A stretch of 64,000 nucleotides of DNA from Segetibacter sp. 3557_3 (GTDB lineage Bacteria > Bacteroidota > Bacteroidia > Chitinophagales > Chitinophagaceae). Made by a program: the position numbers and the translations under genes. Of the stretch, positions 28,501 through 35,335 are shown piece after piece (position 1 is the stretch's first letter; each line of letters begins with the position of its first letter). The notes beneath the pieces are model-generated. The model searched no databases. It saw nothing but the letters and a program-made list of their open reading frames with translations, and was not told the origin of the DNA. The stretch is from positions 682,001 through 746,000 of the forward strand of contig NZ_SMSK01000001.1 in assembly GCF_004354985.1 (NCBI RefSeq), given 5' to 3'.

Positions 28501-30057
28501 TTGATTTCTCCCCCACCCCACCATGACATCTATTCGATCGAAGACCTTGCTCAATTAATCTTTGATTTAAAAAATGCAAATCGAGCCGCAAGGATAAACG
28601 TCAAGTTGGTATCAAAGGCAGGGGTTGGAACGATCGCCGCGGGTGTGGTGAAAGCAAAAGCCGATGTTGTGCTTATTGCCGGTAACGACGGAGGAACGGG
28701 TGCTTCCCCAATCAGTTCAATCAAACACGCAGGTTTACCATGGGAGCTTGGACTTGCCGAAACCCACCAGACCCTTGTTAAGAACAGGCTCAGGAGCCGG
28801 GTTGTTGTGCAGACCGACGGGCAGTTGAAAACTGGTCGCGACATAGCCGTTGCAACCTTGCTTGGTGCAGAAGAATGGGGTATTGCTACCGCTGCCCTTG
28901 TAGTTGAGGGATGTATTATGATGCGCAAATGTCACCTGAATACTTGTCCGGTGGGTATCGCAACACAGGATGCTGAATTAAGAAAACGCTTCCCCGGTGA
29001 TGCTGACCACGTGGTTAACTTTTTCAAATTCATCACTGAAGAGTTCCGGGAAATCATGGCTGAACTCGGCTTCAGAACCGTTGATGAAATGGTTGGACAA
29101 GTAGATTGTCTTGAAGCACGGACCGACGTTAAGCACTGGAAGTATGGCAAACTTGATTTGTCACCTATCTTATACAAACAGCCTGCAGACGCATCTACCG
29201 GTTTATACAACCAGGAAGCACAGGATCATGGCTTGACTGAATTACTTGATTGGAAACTTCTTAAAGCAGCACAACCTGCCCTGAAAAATGCGCAAAAGGT
29301 AACCGCGGAATTCACAATAAAGAATACTGATCGTACTGCCGGGACCATTCTGTCGAACGAGATCTCTAAACTCTACAAATCAACTGGGCTGCCTGAAGAT
29401 ACCATCCATTACAAGTTCTATGGTACGGCCGGCCAAAGTTTCGGAGCCTTTAATACCAGTGGTGTCACGCTTGAACTTGAAGGTGACGCTAACGACTACT
29501 TTGGTAAGGGTTTATCTGGTGCCAAATTGATTGTGTATCCATCGCAAAATGCCGGGTTTATACCTGAGGATAATATCATCATCGGTAACGTTGCGTTTTA
29601 TGGCGCCACATCCGGAACTGCCTACATCCGGGGAAAGGCCGGTGAAAGGTTTGCGGTAAGAAACTCTGGTGTTAGTGCAGTAGTGGAAGGAGTTGGCGAC
29701 CATGGATGCGAATACATGACCGGTGGAAGGGTTGTAATACTTGGTGATACCGGCAGGAACTTCGCAGCTGGAATGAGCGGTGGACTCGCCTATATATACG
29801 ACGTAAAAGGAACCTTTGCTACGCTTTGTAACATGGAAATGGTAGACCTCGACTGGTTATCGGACCAGGATTGGGTTGAGTTGAAACAGTTGATTTCAGA
29901 TCATTACGCTTATACCAATAGCAGTGTTGCTAAGTTTATCCTGGAAGATTTCGAAAACCAGTCGAAGAACTTTGTAAAGGTCTTTCCAAAAGACTACAAG
30001 CGTGTATTGGCTTCGAAACCGCGTACGAGCGAAAAAGAAACCGTTCGGAAAGATTAG
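25525..30057 (+). CDS. gltB: Glutamate synthase, large subunit
   Basis: 1510 aa. Transfers the glutamine amide to 2-oxoglutarate. The N-terminal class II amidotransferase nucleophile is Cys18 (EHDSCGIGFIA), exposed after removal of a 17-residue propeptide. Then the central domain (PLAVLSDQPQHLTSYFKQLF), the FMN-binding barrel (NTGEGGEDE, QLPGHKVDDWIGK, GNDGGTGASPISS), the 3Fe-4S cysteines in RKCHLNTCPVGIATQD, and the C-terminal beta-helix rich in glycine (GMSGGLAYIYD). Complete and typical length. Co-directional with gltD, 81 bases away. Confidence 0.97.
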   Translation: MTMTGSGLYSPEFEHDSCGIGFIANIKSNKSHQIVSDALTILENMEHRGACGCENNTGDGAGLTIQTPHEFFFDECIKQGVHLPAFGKYGVGMIFFPKDVPLREECRDIFNRAAEKLGLEVLHYRKVPVNPDDIGATALSVEPEIEQVFIGCPDHIFNREDFERKLFILRNYATHTINNTVRKDEIGFYLASLSYKIIIYKGQLTSTQLRHYFPDLRDKRVVSAFGLVHSRFATNTFPSWKLAQPFRFIAHNGEINTLQGNLNWLKTSEKGFSSPFFSREEMDMILPLVTPGQSDSACLDNMIELLTLSGRSLPHVMMMLIPEAWDGNESMDPVKKAFYEFHACFQEPWDGPASISFTDGKIIGATLDRNGLRPSRYCITSDDRVVLASETGVVPIDPSLIIEKGRLQPGKMFVVDLEQGKVISDDELKKTICSQKPYAEWLNKYKIRLEELPEPRVMFTHLEHDAIVKYQKAFGYTSEDIERIITPMAIDGKEPIGSMGTDVPLAVLSDQPQHLTSYFKQLFAQVTNPPIDPIRERLVMSLATFAGSNGNILAEDPLACHTVALNHPVLSNRELEKIRSIDTGIFQAKTLQTYFNANGKPGALQRGLDRLCRYAVDAVDDGFEVLVLSDRAIDSEHAPIPSLLAVSTVHHHLIRKGYRGKVGLIVEAGDVWEVHHFACLIAFGATAINPYLVLSTIRDQKISNKIETALDDSQLKKNYIKAVNDGLLKVFSKMGISTLQSYQGAQIFEIIGLNKSVVDKCFTGATSRIEGMGLDEIAREALTKHLVAFSKKASPFERLPEGGVYEWRRKGEFHLFNPQTIHLLQYSTRMNDYGVFKKYTKLVDDQGEKACTIRSLFQFKPNRPSISIDEVEPAENIWKRFATGAMSFGSISHEAHSTLAIAMNRLGGKSNTGEGGEDELRYERLENGDSMQSAIKQVASARFGVTSYYLTMAQELQIKMAQGAKPGEGGQLPGHKVDDWIGKVRHATPGVGLISPPPHHDIYSIEDLAQLIFDLKNANRAARINVKLVSKAGVGTIAAGVVKAKADVVLIAGNDGGTGASPISSIKHAGLPWELGLAETHQTLVKNRLRSRVVVQTDGQLKTGRDIAVATLLGAEEWGIATAALVVEGCIMMRKCHLNTCPVGIATQDAELRKRFPGDADHVVNFFKFITEEFREIMAELGFRTVDEMVGQVDCLEARTDVKHWKYGKLDLSPILYKQPADASTGLYNQEAQDHGLTELLDWKLLKAAQPALKNAQKVTAEFTIKNTDRTAGTILSNEISKLYKSTGLPEDTIHYKFYGTAGQSFGAFNTSGVTLELEGDANDYFGKGLSGAKLIVYPSQNAGFIPEDNIIIGNVAFYGATSGTAYIRGKAGERFAVRNSGVSAVVEGVGDHGCEYMTGGRVVILGDTGRNFAAGMSGGLAYIYDVKGTFATLCNMEMVDLDWLSDQDWVELKQLISDHYAYTNSSVAKFILEDFENQSKNFVKVFPKDYKRVLASKPRTSEKETVRKD

Positions 30058-30138
30058 TCAAACCGAACAGCATTAGAGCGCAGTAAGATATCAAATCACC
30101 ATTAACTCCTGCTAGCAGGGCTTAAATAATAGCACGAA

Positions 30139-31563
30139 ATGGGTAAACCCACTGGATTTTTAGAATTTACAAGAGAACTGCCAGCCAAGCGGCCCGTTGA
30201 AGAACGCGTTCACGATTTCAAAGAATTCGTTCACCGGTACGAAAGCGACAAGTTAAACCGGCAGGCTGCGCGGTGTATGGATTGCGGTATTCCTTTCTGC
30301 CACCAGGGTTGCCCCCTGGGCAATATCATCCCGGAATTTAACGACGCTGTTTACCGGGAGAACTGGGCAGAAGCCTATGAGATCCTTTCGGCAACCAACA
30401 ATTTCCCGGAATTTACCGGAAGGATTTGTCCGGCACCATGCGAAAGCGCATGCGTATTGGGCATCAACCAGCCGCCGATTACCATTGAAGAGATTGAGAA
30501 ACATATTATTGAAGTTGCCTTTGATAAGGGCCTGGTCAAACCGTTTAAATCCATCACAAGAACTGGTAAAAGTGTAGCTGTTGTTGGCTCCGGTCCGGCA
30601 GGACTTGCTGCAGCGGCGCAACTGAATTATGCCGGACACTCGGTAACCGTTTTCGAAAGAGATGACGAACCAGGCGGCTTGCTGCGTTATGGTATTCCGG
30701 ACTTCAAGTTGGAAAAGTGGGTTGTTGAAAGAAGAATCAACCTGATGATTGAAGAAGGGATTGTTTTTAAATGCAACGCGGAGGTAGGTGTTAACGTTAG
30801 TATTCATGACTTATTAAGAACTTTTAATGCCATCGTTCTTGCTGGCGGATCTACCATACCACGTGACCTGAATATTCCGGGAAGAGAACTAAATGGTGTT
30901 GCTTTTGCAATGGATTTTTTAACACAGCAAAACCGAAGGGTGAGTAACAAACAGGTAGATCGCGAACTACTTGCAGGTGGTAAAGACGTTGTTGTAATTG
31001 GGGGTGGCGATACTGGCAGCGATTGCGTGGGTACCTCAAACCGGCAAGGTGCAAACTCCGTAACACAATTCGAGCTGCTACCTAAGCCGCCAGCCAGTCG
31101 AACTGATTTCATGCCCTGGCCGTCGTTCCCGATGGTACTCAAAACAACGTCATCACATGAAGAAGGTGCTGATCGCAAGTGGGCTACTGCAACAAAGGCT
31201 TTCCTGGGAGATGAAAATGGTAATTTAAGAGCTTTAAATATCGTTGACCTGGAATGGAAGCTGAGCCCCGATGGCAGGCCCGCCCAGTTTGTAGAAATCG
31301 CTGGTTCGGAGCGGGAAATACCGTGTCAGCTTGCCTTGCTTGCAATGGGTTTTGTACACCCCCAACACAAGGGACTGATTAACGATATGGGTGTTGAAGT
31401 AGATGAACGGGGGAACGTAAAGGCGACCGAAAAAAGCTACCAGACCAATATCCAAAAGGTATTTTCGGCAGGTGATATGCGAAGGGGGCAGTCGCTGGTT
31501 GTATGGGCAATAAACGAAGGTAGAGAATGTGCAGAAAAAGTGGACCAGTACCTGAAAGTATAG
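30139..31563 (+). CDS. gltD: Glutamate synthase, small subunit
   Basis: 474 aa. Feeds electrons from NAD(P)H via FAD and 4Fe-4S clusters to GltB. N-terminal cluster cysteines in CMDCGIPFCHQGCPLGN (residues 46-62) and GRICPAPCESACVLG (94-108). FAD-binding VVGSGPAGLAAAAQL, substrate part RDDEPGGLLRYGIPDFKLEK-like region, NADPH-binding VIGGGDTGSDCVG. Typical length. An intrinsic terminator follows 40 bases after the stop. Confidence 0.97.
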   Translation: MGKPTGFLEFTRELPAKRPVEERVHDFKEFVHRYESDKLNRQAARCMDCGIPFCHQGCPLGNIIPEFNDAVYRENWAEAYEILSATNNFPEFTGRICPAPCESACVLGINQPPITIEEIEKHIIEVAFDKGLVKPFKSITRTGKSVAVVGSGPAGLAAAAQLNYAGHSVTVFERDDEPGGLLRYGIPDFKLEKWVVERRINLMIEEGIVFKCNAEVGVNVSIHDLLRTFNAIVLAGGSTIPRDLNIPGRELNGVAFAMDFLTQQNRRVSNKQVDRELLAGGKDVVVIGGGDTGSDCVGTSNRQGANSVTQFELLPKPPASRTDFMPWPSFPMVLKTTSSHEEGADRKWATATKAFLGDENGNLRALNIVDLEWKLSPDGRPAQFVEIAGSEREIPCQLALLAMGFVHPQHKGLINDMGVEVDERGNVKATEKSYQTNIQKVFSAGDMRRGQSLVVWAINEGRECAEKVDQYLKV

Positions 31564-31606
31564 AAAATTAGGCCGTAGAGGATCCTTAAGCAGATTTTAA
31601 TACTGT

Positions 31607-31646
31607 AAGCACCGGTTAGTTGCAAAACTAGCCGGTGCTTTTTTTT
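31607..31646 (+). terminator. Intrinsic terminator after gltD
   Basis: A 15-bp stem, AAGCACCGGTTAGTT at 31607-31621 against AACTAGCCGGTGCTT at 31626-31640, loop GCAA, followed by a run of T. It separates gltBD from amtB; the next 200 bases are AT-rich and should hold the amtB promoter, but no clear consensus box or sigma-54 site was found. Confidence 0.92.
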
Positions 31647-31852
31647 GCGCCTTTTAAGAATTGAAATGCAATGAGTTATCTATTGACTAATTTGTCTTCT
31701 ACTGGCATTCGAAAGGGGTGAAAAGTATCATACCAATCATATATGAATTATAAAAATATGAGTTATTTGATAAACATCTAAGTTCTACACTGTATTTTTA
31801 GGCTGATAAGATATATTAATATATTTTATAATCATTAACCTAAATCTTTTGT

Positions 31853-33244
31853 ATGAGGACTTTGACTTTCAGAAATGCCGCTCCGTTTATTGTTTTAGTG
31901 GCAATAGCATTCGGGGCGATTTTTATTCCTTCCCTACCCAATTTCGATGATGCCGGCAAGTACAGCAGCGCAGACATTGCCTGGATTATTGTAGCAACCG
32001 CGCTGGTTTTTCTAATGACTCCGGGTCTCGCGTTTTTTTACGGCGGTATGGTTCATCGTAAGAACGTGATCTCCACCATGATCAAAAGTGTGGTGGCAGC
32101 AGGGGTGGTTAGTATTCTATGGGTAACTGTTGGTTATAGTCTTTGTTTCGGAGAATCCTTTCACGGGTTTATTGGTAACCCAATGACGCACTTCTTTTTC
32201 AAGGGCGTAAACTCAGGTGCTCCATGGAGCCTTGCACCAACAATTCCGCTAACGCTATTTGCATTGTTCCAGCTCATGTTTGCGATTATTACGCCCGGAC
32301 TGGTTGTGGGTGCTGTAGCGGAAAGAATTCGTTTTACTTCCTACATTCTCTTCATTGCAATATTCAGCCTGGTAGTGTATGCGCCACTTGCACACTGGAC
32401 ATGGCACCCTGAAGGTTTCCTTTTTAAAATGGGGGTACTTGATTTTGCGGGCGGAACAGTGGTACACATTTCTGCAGGTATGGCCGCCCTTGCCGGTGCG
32501 CTGGTGTTAAAGCGCCGCAAATCGCATCTTGAGAAGCAGGAAATACCACCAGCAAACATTCCTTACGTGTTAATTGGAACAGGTTTACTTTGGTTTGGCT
32601 GGTTTGGCTTTAACGCAGGTTCAGCACTGGGTGCAAACGCCCTCAGCGTTTCTGCTTTCGCGACAACTAATACAGCCGCAGCGGCAGCTGGCTTATCCTG
32701 GATGTTCTTTGATGTATTAAGGGGTAAAAAACCTTCTGTACTGGGTTTTTGTATCGGTGCTGTTGTTGGCCTTGTTGCCATAACACCAGCAGCAGGATTT
32801 GTAGCCATCCCACAAAGTATCTTTATCGGTGTAGTAGCCGCAATCATTTCGAACGTAGCAGTTTACTATAAATCCAAATCAAAATTGGATGATACACTTG
32901 ACGTTTTCCCTTGCCATGGTGTAGGCGGTATGGTAGGTATGTTAATGACCGGGATCTTCGCTTCAAAGACGGTTAATCCTGCAGGAAACGACGGGCTATT
33001 TTATGGTAATGCAACATTCTTCTTCACACAGTTAAAAGCACTCGGACTTGTAGTCGCATACAGTTTCATAGTGTCTTACGCAATCTTTAAACTGATCAAT
33101 TTAATTCAGCCAATCAGGGTTAGCTCTGCTGATGAAGAATTGGGTCTTGATGCAAGCCAGCACAACGAAAAATACCTGCAGGGAACCTTGCTGGTTTCTT
33201 CTAATGGTGTAGTTAAACAAGAAGAAAGAGCAGAAACACTGTAA
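31853..33244 (+). CDS. amtB: Ammonium transporter
   Basis: 463 aa, inner-membrane channel for ammonium with about 11 transmembrane helices plus an N-terminal hydrophobic segment. Signature motifs: DIAWIIVATALVFLMTPGLA, FFYGGMVHRKNV, HWTWHPEGFLF, GGTVVHISAGMAALAGAL with the first conserved pore His, and DVFPCHGVGGMVGMLMTGIF with the second. The cytosolic tail is about 45 residues. No glnK (PII) gene is adjacent, which is a common partner elsewhere. Confidence 0.96.
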   Translation: MRTLTFRNAAPFIVLVAIAFGAIFIPSLPNFDDAGKYSSADIAWIIVATALVFLMTPGLAFFYGGMVHRKNVISTMIKSVVAAGVVSILWVTVGYSLCFGESFHGFIGNPMTHFFFKGVNSGAPWSLAPTIPLTLFALFQLMFAIITPGLVVGAVAERIRFTSYILFIAIFSLVVYAPLAHWTWHPEGFLFKMGVLDFAGGTVVHISAGMAALAGALVLKRRKSHLEKQEIPPANIPYVLIGTGLLWFGWFGFNAGSALGANALSVSAFATTNTAAAAAGLSWMFFDVLRGKKPSVLGFCIGAVVGLVAITPAAGFVAIPQSIFIGVVAAIISNVAVYYKSKSKLDDTLDVFPCHGVGGMVGMLMTGIFASKTVNPAGNDGLFYGNATFFFTQLKALGLVVAYSFIVSYAIFKLINLIQPIRVSSADEELGLDASQHNEKYLQGTLLVSSNGVVKQEERAETL

Positions 33245-33307
33245 AAACTTGTCGCAAAAGTTCTTACGGTTCTACTCTTTCTATTTACAAAAACAAAAAC
33301 GTCAACA

Positions 33308-34378
33308 ATGTTAAGAAAAATTTTCACAACGGCCCTCGGGCTGGCTACAATCGGCTGCATTCAAGCGCAGGATTCAAAAGACAGCTCCAAAACAGCGGCC
33401 TTTAAGCTCTCAGGATCAGCGGATGTTTATCACCGTTATAATTTTCATAATCCTGAGTCTGCGCCTTACAACAATCTAACAAGTTTCACCAATTCACACA
33501 GATCATTTGAATTAGGGATGGCTTCCATTAAGGCCGAACACAGTATTGGAAAAGTAGGAATGGTTGCCGATCTTGGCTTTGGTCGCCGCGCAGATGAATT
33601 TTCGTACAACGATGCAAATTCAAGGGTAGCGATCAAGCAACTTTATCTTACGTATGCGCCTTCTTCTGCTGTAAAGTTTACCGCCGGTAGTTGGGGCACC
33701 CATATTGGATACGAGTTGGTAGATGCCTATTTAAACAGGAACTACAGCATGAGCTATATGTTCTCTTACGGTCCATTTTTCCACACCGGGATTAAAGCAG
33801 ATTTTGCTCTTGGTGGCAAGACTGGTTTGATGGTGGGCTTAACCAATCCAACCGACCTGAAAACTGCTACGGGAATGCCGAAGATGGTCATTGGCCAGTT
33901 TTCAACCGGCAGTAAAGACGACAAATTCAAAGCTTACGTTAACTTCCAGGGCGGAAAGTACAACGACTCAGCCCGGTTAAACCAGGGTGATGTTGTATTG
34001 ACTTATGCCTTTTCTCCAAAGTTCAGCATGGGCTATAATGGCACGGTGCAATCAAGATCGGGTAAGAATGCCAAAAAAGAATGGTTGGACGGCAACACCT
34101 GGTGGGGTTCTGCCTTATACCTGAACGCCGATCCGACTGACTGGTTTGGCTTGACTCTAAGGGGAGAATACCTGAGCGATGATAAGTCGGTACTTGGCTT
34201 TGATGGCAATGTATTCGAGACTACACTTTCTGCAAACTTCAAGATCGACAACCTTACCTTAATCCCTGAGATCCGCCTGGATAATGGCAGTACGCCACAA
34301 GGCCTATTTGTAAAAAACAGTGGTGCATCAACAAAGTCGACCGGCAGCCTTTTACTTGCAGCAGTTTACCACTTTTAA
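33308..34378 (+). CDS. Outer-membrane beta-barrel porin (BBP2/OmpL-like)
   Basis: 356 aa. Signal peptide MLRKIFTTALGLATIGCIQAQ, then alternating strands throughout and a C-terminal aromatic (LLLAAVYHF), as expected for an outer-membrane barrel. Segments such as LSGSADVYHRYNFHNPESAP, AIKQLYLTYAP and GSWGTHIGYELVDAYLNRNY resemble the putative beta-barrel porin-2 family (PF07642). Located 63 bases after amtB and before a terminator, so it likely lets ammonium or other small nitrogen compounds cross the outer membrane; the link to nitrogen is from context. Confidence 0.8.
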   Translation: MLRKIFTTALGLATIGCIQAQDSKDSSKTAAFKLSGSADVYHRYNFHNPESAPYNNLTSFTNSHRSFELGMASIKAEHSIGKVGMVADLGFGRRADEFSYNDANSRVAIKQLYLTYAPSSAVKFTAGSWGTHIGYELVDAYLNRNYSMSYMFSYGPFFHTGIKADFALGGKTGLMVGLTNPTDLKTATGMPKMVIGQFSTGSKDDKFKAYVNFQGGKYNDSARLNQGDVVLTYAFSPKFSMGYNGTVQSRSGKNAKKEWLDGNTWWGSALYLNADPTDWFGLTLRGEYLSDDKSVLGFDGNVFETTLSANFKIDNLTLIPEIRLDNGSTPQGLFVKNSGASTKSTGSLLLAAVYHF

Positions 34379-34468
34379 TTACCAGCTAATTAACGCCACC
34401 CAAAATATTTACGGTTATTAAGACAATGAAAACCCGTTGACCAATTTCATATGGCAAGCAATCGTTAT

Positions 34469-34501
34469 AGGCCGTCCATTTCCATGGACGGCCTTATTTT
34501 T
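34469..34501 (+). terminator. Intrinsic terminator after the porin gene
   Basis: Stem GGCCGTCCAT at 34470-34479 with ATGGACGGCC at 34484-34493, loop TTCC, then TTATTTTTT. Ends the amtB-porin unit. Confidence 0.9.
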
Positions 34502-34607
34502 TGATTGACCATTTTCCGCGCCGGGTCCGTTCGATTGAATTAAAAATTAAAAATGTAAAATGTAAAAATGGGCCTTGACGAGTTGGCGCTTATACAACTT
34601 TTAAATC

Positions 34608-34726
34608 AATGTCGTTTAGTTCAACTAATTGGCCGATAAAAGCTATGCAGTACAAGAGTGCAACGCAACGATGTTCAATAGAAATCCTTCAGCCGGGACC
34701 ATAAAAAAACCTCACTTAAAAACATT
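34608..34726 (+). repeat. Dispersed intergenic repeat, copy D
   Basis: Starts AATGTCGTTTAGTTCAA, has the core GCAGTACAAGAGTGCAACGC then AACGATGTTCAATAGAAATC and CTTCAGCCGGGACC, and ends CTTAAAAACATT, a decayed form of the terminal inverted repeat of copy E. Lies in the convergent gap between the porin and ppc. Confidence 0.75.
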
Positions 34727-34829
34727 CTTTACAATCAGAAGAATCTTTTTTTTAATAAAGAGACAAGCATTATTTATCAACGAACATCTGTCAATGCATT
34801 CCTCTTATCCGCGATGCGTATTCCACTAA

Positions 34830-35330
34830 CCTCCTCTCTGCGCAAACCTCTGCTGCTCCCGTTCTCTGCGGTTATTCTTCGAGCAATCCGCAATTCGCTA
34901 ATCCGTAATCCGCCAATCCTCCTCTCTGCGCAAACCTCTGCCTCTCCCATTCTCTGCGGTTATTCGTCAAGCTATCCGCTATCCGCAAATCCGTAATCCG
35001 CCAATCCTCTTCTCTGCGCAAACCTCTGCTGCTCCCGTTCTCTGCGGTTCTTCTTCGAGCTATCCGTAATTCGCCAATCCTCTTCTCTGCGCAAACCTCT
35101 GCTTCTCCCATTCTCTGCGGTTATTCTTCAAGCTATCCGCTATCCGCAAATCCGTAATCCGCCAATCCTCTTCTCTGCGCAAACCTCTGCTTCCCCGATT
35201 CTCTGCGGTTATTCTTCAAGCTATCCGCTATCCGCAAATCCGTAATCCGCCAATCCTCTTCTCTGCGGTTCTTCTTGGACCTATCCGTAATCCGCTAATC
35301 CGTAATCCGCCGATCCGTAATCCGCCAATC
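34830..35330. repeat. 88-bp minisatellite, about six units
   Basis: Units start with TCTCTGCG at 34835, 34923, 35011, 35084, 35172 and 35260, giving periods of 88, 88, 73, 88 and 88. The third unit lacks about 15 bases and the last is partial. Each unit has TCTCTGCGCAAACCTCTGC, a second TTCTCTGCGGTT, and a nested ATCCGTAATCCGCCAATC-type 7-9 base repeat. It ends six bases before the ppc stop codon. No protein-coding meaning is apparent. Confidence 0.92.
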
Positions 35331-35335
35331 GGGGT

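Noticed and set aside
31680-31720. Sigma-54 promoter ahead of amtB
   Set aside because: TGGCATTC followed by AAAGGGG does not provide the conserved GC element at the right spacing.
34872-35111. 79-codon minus-strand frame in the minisatellite
   Set aside because: It is generated by the repeat itself; its Arg/Glu-rich periodic sequence has no gene-like features.
34830-35330. CRISPR array
   Set aside because: The whole 88-bp unit repeats, including the parts that would be spacers, and no cas genes are nearby.
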